A DNA stretch of 64,000 nucleotides from Levilactobacillus senmaizukei DSM 21775 = NBRC 103853 (GTDB lineage Bacteria > Bacillota > Bacilli > Lactobacillales > Lactobacillaceae). Every line of letters begins with the position of its first letter. Position 1 is the first letter of the stretch. Below the pieces are notes generated by a model that made no database searches, was not told the origin of the DNA, and saw only the letters and a program-made list of their open reading frames with translations. Location: NCBI RefSeq assembly GCF_001592085.1, contig NZ_BCWD01000010.1:1-64000 (forward strand), read 5' to 3'. The translations under genes were made by a program, and so were the position numbers. This document shows positions 25,137 through 33,430 of the stretch, piece after piece.

Positions 25137-27245
25137 ATGTTTAATTCAATAAATACCAAGGAACATTATAAGATGTACAAGAAGGGAAAGGCCTGGATTT
25201 TTGCTGGCATCGTGACGGCTTCCTTGGCGCTAGGTGTGGTTGGTGGTCAAACAGCTCATGCGGATACGCTGACACAGAGTTCTGGAGAACAAGATCAAGC
25301 AGCCGCTTCGGGTAAATCGGCGGCACCAGATAAGCAGGTGGTGTTGGGTTCATCGAAGACCGCTGACAAAGTTGGTGACCCCCAAAGCGATGCGGTTGAC
25401 TCTGATATAAACAAGCCAGCCGATGATAAGGCTGGTGATCCAGCACCGGTCGACAAGCCGGCTGACGATACGGGCAAAAGTGGTACTGGCGATTCAGCCG
25501 ATAAAGGAACCGTCGTTACAAATGACGACTCCTCAGAAGTAGTCAACAACCTCAGTCGCAAGGCGCCAGCTGCACCAACTGCTCGAATGGCAGCGCCAAC
25601 GGCCAAGGCCGATGAATCGATTGATGCCTGGATGCCTAACAAGATTTTGCAAGCAGATGTTTTATCGATGTTTCAAGGCGACTACCTCTATAACAATCCA
25701 GCTATTGCAGCTTCGGGTAAGACCTGGTCCACGGCCGCGGATATTACTCAGGATGACATGTTGCTTCTAAATTACCTATACTTCAATGATACCTACATTG
25801 ATGGCAAGAGTTCATTCTCCTTAAAAGGGTTAGAGTACGCGACCAACTTAACGGACCTGGTCATCTCTGATCAATTGAATTATGCGCCATACATGATTCG
25901 TGGGGATGTTACGGACATCACGCCATTACAGGGACTGACAAAATTAACTTCACTTGAAGTATTAGGTCAACGGGTGACTGATATTACACCGATTTCTGGT
26001 CTGAAGGACATTACTAGCCTGTCAATTGCACAGAATTGTATCGCAGACTTCTCTTCACTAAATGCCGCACAATATTCAGACTTGAGACTAGATGACCAAT
26101 TCATTGAGAACAAGGTTATCTATATTCCCAAGTCCAACGAATATGCCTTGGTCAGCCCAATCAAGGCGCCACAAGGACTAACTTTTACGCTGGATGACAT
26201 CGCACCAGCGAACGGCCTCCCAATCACCGCGCCATTACATCCTGAGTCAACCGTCCGTGTTTTTTGGAATGGTGCAACCGGGTATTCATTGGATGGTGAT
26301 AAGATTTCTTTCACAGGAATTAAAGACCAAATTATGCCAGGACAGACGGAAAATCCTTGGGCACAGCTTTATCCCAACTTGGTTGCAGAAGATTACACTT
26401 ACTTCTTGAACGCCGTTTATACCACGAAAATTAACGGCATCAACGTGAAGGTTGCTCAAATGGTGACGCCATACATCAAGGCCGACCAAGCAGCCGACGT
26501 CACCGTAAACTATGTCGACGACAGTGGCAACCAGGTCGCCGATCCCGATACCCTGACCGGATTTATTGGTGAAGGCTACACGGCGGTTGCTAAGGCTATC
26601 GATGGCTATGAGTTAACTAAGACACCGGACAATGCTACGGGGGCCTTCTCCGATACGGCCCAAACCGTAACCTTTGTCTACAAGAAGGTTGGCGGAACGG
26701 TCACCCCACCAGTTGTTACGCCTAGTCAAACGGTGACGATGACGGTCCACTACGAAACATCCAATGGGACTAAAGTGGCACCGGATGTGACCTTGACGGG
26801 TAAGGCAGGGGATAGTTACACGTCTAGCCCAGCCACGGTTGATGGCTACAAATTACTTACCGCACCGGCCAACGCCAACGGCACCTTTGGCAACACAGAT
26901 GGGTCAATCACCTACGTTTACGCCAAGACTGGCGGCGATGGTGACCTGGTTACCGATGGCAATGGTGGCGATAAGCCAAGTACCAACAAGCCTGGTAAAC
27001 CCGCAACCAAGCCGGACGGTGGTAAGACGCCAACGACTAGCAATGGCGGTCAAGCGGCGATGGTAACCAGTAACCTGAAGGCTAAGCCGGGGACAACTCA
27101 CACAGCAAATCTGGCCAACCCGGCTAATGCCGCCAAGGCGACCCTACCTCAAACCAATGATGAAACGATTTCACCACTTTGGGGATTAGCTGTTCTGGGG
27201 TCACTCCTCGGATTAGTAGGCTGGCGGAAACGTACGCATAAATAA
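25137..27245 (+). CDS. LPxTx surface protein with LRR and MucBP repeats (paralogue 2)
   Basis: A 702-residue wall-anchored protein. The signal peptide is KxYKxGK type (YKMYKKGKAWIFAG ... AHAD). The linker (45-155) is rich in Asp, Lys and Ala with KPADD-like repeats. IDAWMPNKILQ is near residue 161, and the LRR block is at about 228-312 (LTSLEVLGQRVTDITPISGL). MucBP-like repeats lie at about 453-520 (VTVNYVDDSGNQVADPDTLT) and 533-600 (MTVHYETSNGTKVAPDVTLT), then a Gly/Lys/Thr linker and LPQTND near 670. The ATG at 25137 has GGAGGGG about 10 bases upstream; an in-frame GTG earlier overlaps the ribosome site. N- and C-termini are closely similar to paralogue 3. Confidence 0.88.
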   Translation: MFNSINTKEHYKMYKKGKAWIFAGIVTASLALGVVGGQTAHADTLTQSSGEQDQAAASGKSAAPDKQVVLGSSKTADKVGDPQSDAVDSDINKPADDKAGDPAPVDKPADDTGKSGTGDSADKGTVVTNDDSSEVVNNLSRKAPAAPTARMAAPTAKADESIDAWMPNKILQADVLSMFQGDYLYNNPAIAASGKTWSTAADITQDDMLLLNYLYFNDTYIDGKSSFSLKGLEYATNLTDLVISDQLNYAPYMIRGDVTDITPLQGLTKLTSLEVLGQRVTDITPISGLKDITSLSIAQNCIADFSSLNAAQYSDLRLDDQFIENKVIYIPKSNEYALVSPIKAPQGLTFTLDDIAPANGLPITAPLHPESTVRVFWNGATGYSLDGDKISFTGIKDQIMPGQTENPWAQLYPNLVAEDYTYFLNAVYTTKINGINVKVAQMVTPYIKADQAADVTVNYVDDSGNQVADPDTLTGFIGEGYTAVAKAIDGYELTKTPDNATGAFSDTAQTVTFVYKKVGGTVTPPVVTPSQTVTMTVHYETSNGTKVAPDVTLTGKAGDSYTSSPATVDGYKLLTAPANANGTFGNTDGSITYVYAKTGGDGDLVTDGNGGDKPSTNKPGKPATKPDGGKTPTTSNGGQAAMVTSNLKAKPGTTHTANLANPANAAKATLPQTNDETISPLWGLAVLGSLLGLVGWRKRTHK

Positions 27246-27266
27246 GTGAAAAATGTATTTATTAGG

Positions 27267-27297
27267 AGCGATCGGCGTAATGCTGACCGCTTTTTTT
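27267..27297 (+). terminator. Terminator after LRR-MucBP gene 2
   Basis: An imperfect stem AGCGATCGGC/GCTGACCGCT is followed by seven T. The rest of the gap (27298-27510) shows nothing recognisable. Confidence 0.8.
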
Positions 27298-27510
27298 AAT
27301 TCTAGTAGGCCCAGAGCAGCTATGTAAGTGACACATTCGGATACTTGTGACTGCCCGGTATAGTCTTAAAATCTTCGATCCGGTCATTTGCTTATTTGGC
27401 GATAAAATCATGATCAACGCTGGTATAGAAGCGTTCTTATTGGCGTGAACACGGATAGGAATGCATATTTTAATATATGTGGACCCCCGTAAACTTTTTC
27501 TTATATTCGA

Positions 27511-27538
27511 TAGTATTTTTAATAAAATGCGTTATAAT
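27511..27538 (+). promoter_or_regulatory. Promoter of LRR-MucBP gene 3 with shared TAGnTTTT element
   Basis: TATAAT (27533-27538) has TAGTATTTTT starting 22 bases upstream, and AATTGTAAAGG follows it. There is no TTGACA-like -35. Confidence 0.6.
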
Positions 27539-27640
27539 CTAATTGTAAAGGCCATATATCAATTTCTTGCATACTGATTAGTGAAGTTTTTACATATGGA
27601 TAAAAATTAATCATTGAGTATCAGATGAGGAGGGGCTTTC

Positions 27641-30196
27641 ATGTTCAATTCCACGAATACGAAAGAACATTACAAGATGTATAAAAAAGGCAAGGCCTGG
27701 ATTTTTGCCGGTATTTTCACCGCAACACTCATTCTGGGATCCGGTGGCGTTAAGACCGCCCAAGCGGATACAATGGCCACGGCTGGTGAAGATGCGCCAG
27801 CCAGCGAAGCGACGGCGAAGGATGCTACAAATTCGGTAGACAAGTCTGCGGTGCTTAAGGGGTCGACCGGTGATGATTCGGGGAACGGGACAACCGACAA
27901 GTCTACGGGGTTGCCAGCGGATAAATCAACTGGCGACAGAACGGGCAAGTCGGCTGGTGTCGATACCCCTGATAATGTCGTTAAATCAACGCCTCCGGCC
28001 AAACCTGACCCGACCAATAAGAAGCCTGATTCGACAACGTCAGACTCCGTGACCGATAAGTCGGCGGCTAAGGTTACCATTGCGGAACCGAAGGCGCCAA
28101 CCGGGTCCAGTCGGTCTGCCTTGCTACGAAATAATGTGGTAGCCTCCGTTGCAGCAGCACCATTGGCTGCAACCATAACCGAGTCCATCGATGACTGGAT
28201 GCCCGATAAGAATTTACAGACCTTCGTTTACTATACAATCAAGAATACTTTTGGTCTGACCTCACCTGCTCAAATTACGAAGGACATGTTAAGCCAGGTC
28301 AAGACTTTGGTCATGGCGCCTAAGCTAGCTGAAGAAAATAAAGAATACTTCCTGTCGACCATTCAAATGAAAAATTTGGATGGGTTGCAATATGCGACTA
28401 ATCTAGAATATTTGTCTATTTATCCGGATATAGATGCATCAACGATCTGGAATGGGAAATTCGCGATGGGTCAATTGTCAGATATTAATGGTATTGCTAA
28501 TCTGCCCAAGTTAGATGACGTTAACCTGCAAATGAATAATTTGACCGATGTTTCAGTCTTGTCAACGTTACATTTAACTTCAGTGAGTCTCTCCTACAAT
28601 CACATCACGGATATTTCACCTTTACTAAGTTCTATCGCGAGTCTTCCTGCTTACCAAACGGTGGCTTACCAAACAATTAAATTACCAGAGATTACGTTAA
28701 ATTCGAAGACCAAGTCATACACGGCACCATCCTTTATCATCAAGACGGCCGATGGTGGCAATGTGCCGATTACCGGGGTTGGTCCTTCCATGTATTACGC
28801 TGGTATGAACAGTGGGGCAACACCGACTAGTGTTAGTCCGACAACCGTCTCCTGGAACAACTTTACGGCGAATAGCGGCTTTCTCTTTATGGACTGGAGC
28901 GACCCGTTGTTCGGGGAAGCTGGTTATCCGTATGAAGGGGAAATCATCGTCCCATATCGGTTGAGCGACACGGTGGGCAACGTCAATGTAAACTTCAAGC
29001 GGGCCGATGGGACTATCCTAGCACCGCAAATCACAATGGCTGGTGATCTCGGGACCAACTTCGATCTGAATAAGGATGCAAATGTTATGAACACTGTCTC
29101 CGCAATCATGAATAAGGGTCTGCAATATAACGGGACCGAAAACGGCGAAGCGATCACCGGGGTTTATGCGGAAGATCCAAGCAATATCACCCTGATCTTT
29201 GGCGACAAGCAAATTGCCACCACCTTCAATTACCTTGACGACAAGGGCAATACTTTGGCAGCTTCACAAACGATGACTGGAAACCTGGGTCAAAACTGGC
29301 AAGTGGCCATCCCTAGTGTGACTGGGTACACCTTCAAGAGCGCCAACCAAGACGGCACGGCGATGACGGTGACCAATAATCAGCTTTCGGGGACCTTGAC
29401 GGCCGACTCAAACGTTAACCTGATTTACGTTGCCAATGATGAAACTGCCACCATTCACTACGTTTACGCGGATGGTACGACGGCCGCGGCCGATAAGACG
29501 GTTACCGGAAAGTTCGGGGATGCGATCGTCTTCCCAACCGCACCCGTCATTAGTGGTTTTACGCCAAGTACTTTGGCGGCCACAAAATACGGCGATGGGA
29601 CCACAGCAAATGTCTTTACAGTGACTTACACCAAGGACCCAGTGACCCCAGTCACGCCGAGTCATCAAGTGACGGTTACCGTTCATTACCAGGACGCAAC
29701 CGGCAAGACGGTTGCGCCGGATGAAATCTTAACCGGGCATGTTGGCGATCAATACGCCTCAACGGCGAAGACCGTGACGGGTTACACGCTGACCAGTACG
29801 CCAAGCAATGCTACTGGCACCTTTGGCGATACGGACAGTGCAATTACCTACATCTACACCGCGGTCACTAATGGCGGCGCCGGTGATAAGCCAAGTACGC
29901 CAAACAAACCAGGGACCCCCAATAAGCCGGGGCAACCTAGCAAGCCTGGCAAGATCACGCCTAGCAAGGGGGGACAAGCTGCTGGCATTAATCCGGGCAG
30001 TCACGTCGTCCCAGCCGAGGGTGCGGCAGCCGCAACTGTAACGCCGCTGACTTACTCGACCACGTTGCCTAACCCCAAGGCGAAGACGACCCTACCTCAA
30101 ACCAATGATGAAACGACTTCACCACTTTGGGGATTAGCTGTTCTGGGATCACTCTTCGGATTAGTAGGTCTTAAGCGGCGTAAGCACAACAACTAA
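27641..30196 (+). CDS. LPxTx surface protein with LRR and four MucBP-like repeats (paralogue 3)
   Basis: An 851-residue wall-anchored protein, the largest of the set. The signal peptide (YKMYKKGKAWIFAG ... AQAD) is of the KxYKxGK type. A low-complexity Asp/Ser/Thr/Lys linker runs to about residue 170; IDDWMPDKNLQ is near 181 and the LRR block at about 245-333 (LDDVNLQMNNLTDVSVLS). Four MucBP-like units follow at about 445, 525, 600 and 676 (for example VNVNFKRADGTILAPQ, ATIHYVYADGTTAAAD, VTVHYQDATGKTVAPDE). A Pro-rich PNKPGxPxKPG linker leads to LPQTND near 818. The ATG has GAGGAGGGG 8 bases upstream. It is two repeats longer than its neighbours, consistent with repeat expansion. Confidence 0.88.
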   Translation: MFNSTNTKEHYKMYKKGKAWIFAGIFTATLILGSGGVKTAQADTMATAGEDAPASEATAKDATNSVDKSAVLKGSTGDDSGNGTTDKSTGLPADKSTGDRTGKSAGVDTPDNVVKSTPPAKPDPTNKKPDSTTSDSVTDKSAAKVTIAEPKAPTGSSRSALLRNNVVASVAAAPLAATITESIDDWMPDKNLQTFVYYTIKNTFGLTSPAQITKDMLSQVKTLVMAPKLAEENKEYFLSTIQMKNLDGLQYATNLEYLSIYPDIDASTIWNGKFAMGQLSDINGIANLPKLDDVNLQMNNLTDVSVLSTLHLTSVSLSYNHITDISPLLSSIASLPAYQTVAYQTIKLPEITLNSKTKSYTAPSFIIKTADGGNVPITGVGPSMYYAGMNSGATPTSVSPTTVSWNNFTANSGFLFMDWSDPLFGEAGYPYEGEIIVPYRLSDTVGNVNVNFKRADGTILAPQITMAGDLGTNFDLNKDANVMNTVSAIMNKGLQYNGTENGEAITGVYAEDPSNITLIFGDKQIATTFNYLDDKGNTLAASQTMTGNLGQNWQVAIPSVTGYTFKSANQDGTAMTVTNNQLSGTLTADSNVNLIYVANDETATIHYVYADGTTAAADKTVTGKFGDAIVFPTAPVISGFTPSTLAATKYGDGTTANVFTVTYTKDPVTPVTPSHQVTVTVHYQDATGKTVAPDEILTGHVGDQYASTAKTVTGYTLTSTPSNATGTFGDTDSAITYIYTAVTNGGAGDKPSTPNKPGTPNKPGQPSKPGKITPSKGGQAAGINPGSHVVPAEGAAAATVTPLTYSTTLPNPKAKTTLPQTNDETTSPLWGLAVLGSLFGLVGLKRRKHNN

Positions 30197-30211
30197 AAAG
30201 CTATTTGATCG

Positions 30212-30243
30212 GGTCCGGTTCCGTTGGGAATCGGACCTTTTTT
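30212..30243 (+). terminator. Terminator after LRR-MucBP gene 3
   Basis: GGTCCGgTTCC pairs with GGAAtCGGACC across a 4-base loop, followed by six T. Confidence 0.92.
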
Positions 30244-30315
30244 GGCACTCGAAAACTAGATGCTACCGTAATACATAGCACGTATTAACTACTATAAGAA
30301 TAGTTTAATCTATGC

Positions 30316-30344
30316 TAGCTTTTTAGCGGGTAAGTCGTTATAAT
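30316..30344 (+). promoter_or_regulatory. Promoter of LRR-MucBP gene 4 with shared TAGnTTTT element
   Basis: TATAAT (30339-30344) has TAGCTTTTT starting 23 bases upstream, and CATTGTAAAAGG follows it, as in the two preceding paralogues. Confidence 0.6.
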
Positions 30345-30435
30345 TGGCATTGTAAAAGGACATTAATGACTTCACACCGATTTAGTTATGATCACCGTTG
30401 CTGGTTCTGATAGAGACTATTTGAGGAGGATTATT

Positions 30436-32496
30436 GTGCTGAAGAGAACGGAAACACGCCAACACTATAAGATGTACAAGCAGGGCAAGCACTGGCTATT
30501 TGCGAGCATTACGACGGGAATTCTGGCTGTGGGCTTGGGAAGCGTGACCGCCCAGGCGGATGACCAGCCGGCCACCAATCAACCAGCGGTCACCACGGCT
30601 GCCGGCGAGATGGAAAATGAGGAATCGACCGTCACCCTGACGCCACCGGCTACCACGGATGTGGCCGCCGCGGTGGCCGATCAAGACTTGACGTCCCCGG
30701 TTGCCAGCGATCCCGCGGTTGAACAGCCGGCCATTAATGAAAGCGTTAACAAAAATGGTGAGGCGACCCCAACCCCAACCTCAACCTCATCCACCACGGC
30801 CGGGGCAACCGCAGAAACCGTCACCCCACTACCGGCACCGACCGATACTGAATTAGGTGCCACGCCGAAGATCAAGGCGGTAAAGTTGGTTCAGGCGGAG
30901 CTGACGCGCCTGAACCAGGCCGACCCAACGATTGACGATTGGATGCCCAACGAACGGCTACAAGAGGTCGTTCTTGCCGCTTTACGCAAACAGAACCCCG
31001 GGCAGGCGTGGGCTAACGCTCAGGCGATTACCCAGGCAGATATGTTGTTACTGACCAGTATCTATGCGGATGGTCGTAATGGCATGGGCACCTATATTGA
31101 CGGGGAGACCGAATACTCCCTGGAAGGCCTACAATACGCGACGAACCTGACGTCACTAACGTTAATCAATAGTTTTAATTATGCCCCGGGTGCCTACTAT
31201 GGGGATATTGTTGATGTGAGCCCGCTGAAGAATTTACAGAAGCTCACCAAGGTTGATTTGCAACATAATCGGATTGAAGACGCTACGGACCTAGCTAATC
31301 TAGAGAATGTGACGAGTATGTTGGTCAATTACAATCATATTCGGGATCTATCGCCATTTGGAAAGCGCGACTACCAAGAATATGGTGATAGCTCCCAGGT
31401 CATCTATCTCGATCCGATTGTGATCAATGATGCTACACGGGAAGGACACCTCAAGGTTCAATGTATCCGGCGCGATGGGACCGTGGTGCAACTCGAATGG
31501 TCGGAACGGGTCTTAGTTCCGGTATTCTTCTATAATACGTTCACCTACATGTTCCATTACAGCGCTGGGGATGCGGTTTCTGACGGCGAGGGTGGCTTGT
31601 ACTATAGCAATATTGCCGATCAGAAGCCGGGACTGACGACTTACCCAAACGTAACGGTGAAGCCCCTCAAGGACTATTATTTCTTGACGGGGAAATATGC
31701 ATCGGCTAATCCGTCCGGGACGCAAGACTTCGCGGTGATTCAGCCATATACCATTGCCGCGACCGCGGAAAGTGTCACGGTGCACTACCAGGATGAACAG
31801 GGGCAACAGATTGCTCCCGACACGGTGTTGCCTGCCGGCGTTGTTGGTGAGGACTACAGTACCGAGCCCTTGAAAATCACCGGGTACACGTTGGTTAAGA
31901 CGCCGGATAATGCTACCGGTCAATACGGAGCGGATCCCATCGAGGTGACTTACGTGTACCGGAAGGATACCGGGACGGTAACGCCACCAGTTGTGACGCC
32001 AACCGAAGAGAGCACGGTGACCGTGCATCATCAGCTGGCCAATGGAACGGCGATTGCGGCCGATCAGATTTTGAAGGGAAAGGTTGGGAGTGCCTATCAG
32101 AGTCAACCCGTTCAGATCGCCGGTTACAAATTGGTCACGACGCCTAGCAATGCCAGCGGAGTCTTTGGTGACACGGATACTGAGGTGACTTATGTTTACG
32201 AAAAGGTCGAGACTGGTGGCGGTGGTGACCTTATCACGGACGGTGACGGAGACGATAATGACGGTGATTCCGGGACTGGCGGCCAACCGGGTGAGATTAC
32301 CACGACGGCGCCCGCGGGGGATACCGGCAAGCCAACGACACTCACCAACGGCAACGCTGGTGATCAGGGAGTGGCGGCAACCACTCTTCCTCAGACCGAT
32401 GAAAAACAGGTTTCCAGCTGGTGGGGAATCGGTGGCTTGATTCTGGTCTTGACGGGAAGTTGGTGGCTACGGCGCCGCAATTCGCGTCGGGAGTAG
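30436..32496 (+). CDS. LPxTx surface protein with LRR and MucBP repeats (paralogue 4)
   Basis: A 686-residue wall-anchored protein. The signal peptide is KxYKxGK type (YKMYKQGKHWLFAS ... AQAD). The linker to residue 160 is rich in Thr, Pro and Ala. IDDWMPNERLQ is near residue 165 and the LRR block at about 224-304 (LTKVDLQHNRIEDATDL). Two MucBP-like repeats lie at about 445-515 (VTVHYQDEQGQQIAPDTVLP) and 526-595 (VTVHHQLANGTAIAADQILK). The linker before the anchor is acidic (DGDGDDNDGDSG), and the signal is LPQTDE near 651. The start is GTG at 30436, with GAGGAGG 8 bases upstream; the longer open frame lacks a ribosome site. Its Pro/Thr linker and acidic spacer set it apart from paralogues 2 and 3. 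Confidence 0.87.
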   Translation: MLKRTETRQHYKMYKQGKHWLFASITTGILAVGLGSVTAQADDQPATNQPAVTTAAGEMENEESTVTLTPPATTDVAAAVADQDLTSPVASDPAVEQPAINESVNKNGEATPTPTSTSSTTAGATAETVTPLPAPTDTELGATPKIKAVKLVQAELTRLNQADPTIDDWMPNERLQEVVLAALRKQNPGQAWANAQAITQADMLLLTSIYADGRNGMGTYIDGETEYSLEGLQYATNLTSLTLINSFNYAPGAYYGDIVDVSPLKNLQKLTKVDLQHNRIEDATDLANLENVTSMLVNYNHIRDLSPFGKRDYQEYGDSSQVIYLDPIVINDATREGHLKVQCIRRDGTVVQLEWSERVLVPVFFYNTFTYMFHYSAGDAVSDGEGGLYYSNIADQKPGLTTYPNVTVKPLKDYYFLTGKYASANPSGTQDFAVIQPYTIAATAESVTVHYQDEQGQQIAPDTVLPAGVVGEDYSTEPLKITGYTLVKTPDNATGQYGADPIEVTYVYRKDTGTVTPPVVTPTEESTVTVHHQLANGTAIAADQILKGKVGSAYQSQPVQIAGYKLVTTPSNASGVFGDTDTEVTYVYEKVETGGGGDLITDGDGDDNDGDSGTGGQPGEITTTAPAGDTGKPTTLTNGNAGDQGVAATTLPQTDEKQVSSWWGIGGLILVLTGSWWLRRRNSRRE

Positions 32497-32554
32497 ACTT
32501 GACTGACAAGATTGATTGGTAATTGAACGGCAGAACATGACCAAACGTCGCAGA

Positions 32555-32582
32555 GCTCGTGGACCACTCACGGGCTTTTTTT
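32555..32582 (+). terminator. Terminator after LRR-MucBP gene 4
   Basis: GCTCGTG pairs with CACGGGC (one U-G pair), followed by seven T; an outer GGCAGAA/TTCTGCC pair encloses the element. The following 300 bases to 32887 hold no recognisable gene. Confidence 0.85.
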
Positions 32583-32887
32583 CTGCCATGAATGGGTGGT
32601 TAGTGGCCAATTGGTCTAGGTACAATTGTTCATCATTATTATAGAATCATTCATGCACAAATCCGCTGGATGAAACTTTGTACAGTCACTGATTTAGGGC
32701 CTCAATTCCCTTGTAAAGGGCGGAAAATATGAGACAATAACCTTGAAAAGAGAATCGTACACAGTGTTTAAAGTATGAGTATTCCATGGCAATGGTGATA
32801 GGATTCTCAGAATTATAAGCGACACTTATTAAGTGAATCTGATCTAGTAGGGGTTCTGAAGAGGACCCGCACGAGGAGGAAGCTATC

Positions 32888-33229
32888 ATGACAAGAGCAG
32901 TTTTAAAAGGATCTAAGAGTATTTATGCTACCCTGACTGTTTTGGCAGTGAGCATGGGACTAACTGGTATTGGTGTTTCTGCCCAGGCCGATAATGTACC
33001 GACAAGTCATGTTTCAATTACCGACGTTAAGACGGGCCATCAAACTGGCCATGTAACCAACCTTGATGCCAAGTCGGCAACGGATGTTAAATTAGCTTCA
33101 GCACATAAGACAAACCTGGCACAAGACCATTCGACTCGTTCACAACCGGCTGACTGGTTAACAGCCGGAATCGCTGTGGCCATGGCTGTTTTGGCGCCAG
33201 CCGGCTTGATTACCAAGCGTCAGCATTAA
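32888..33229 (+). CDS. Small exported protein with C-terminal membrane helix, no sorting motif
   Basis: A 113-residue protein of unknown function. Residues 1-37 form a signal peptide (LTVLAVSMGLTGIGVSAQAD) with the same AQAD cleavage end as its large neighbours. The middle is polar and His/Lys/Asp-rich (TGHQTGHVTNLDAKSATD). Residues 88-108 are hydrophobic and end in KRQH, the shape of a wall-sorting tail, but there is no LPxTx before the helix (RSQPADW instead). It could be a membrane-tethered small surface protein or the internal deletion product of a larger LPxTG protein. The ATG has GAGGAGGAAG upstream, and it has its own terminator, so it is probably expressed. Confidence 0.7.
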   Translation: MTRAVLKGSKSIYATLTVLAVSMGLTGIGVSAQADNVPTSHVSITDVKTGHQTGHVTNLDAKSATDVKLASAHKTNLAQDHSTRSQPADWLTAGIAVAMAVLAPAGLITKRQH

Positions 33230-33243
33230 TAGCTATTATTCCT

Positions 33244-33277
33244 GCACTGCCGACAATTGTCGGTAGTGCTTTTTTTT
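33244..33277 (+). terminator. Terminator after the small exported protein gene
   Basis: GCACTgCCGACA/TGTCGGtAGTGC forms a near-perfect stem followed by eight T. Confidence 0.95.
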
Positions 33278-33430
33278 CGGAGTTTTCACCCCAGATTGGT
33301 AAAATTGGTAAATTAACTCGTTATAAACTAGTTTGTTATTAAAATAATTTTACGAACGTTATTGATTGTTGGATAAGATAGTACGAAAATAAAGGTGAAG
33401 TTTTAATTGGAAAGGTAGGGACCAATTGAT

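Noticed and set aside
22553-32496. Internal repeats of the surface proteins as insertion or mobile elements
   Set aside because: The repeats are in-frame MucBP-like domains and similar signal and anchor segments, fully explained by gene duplication.
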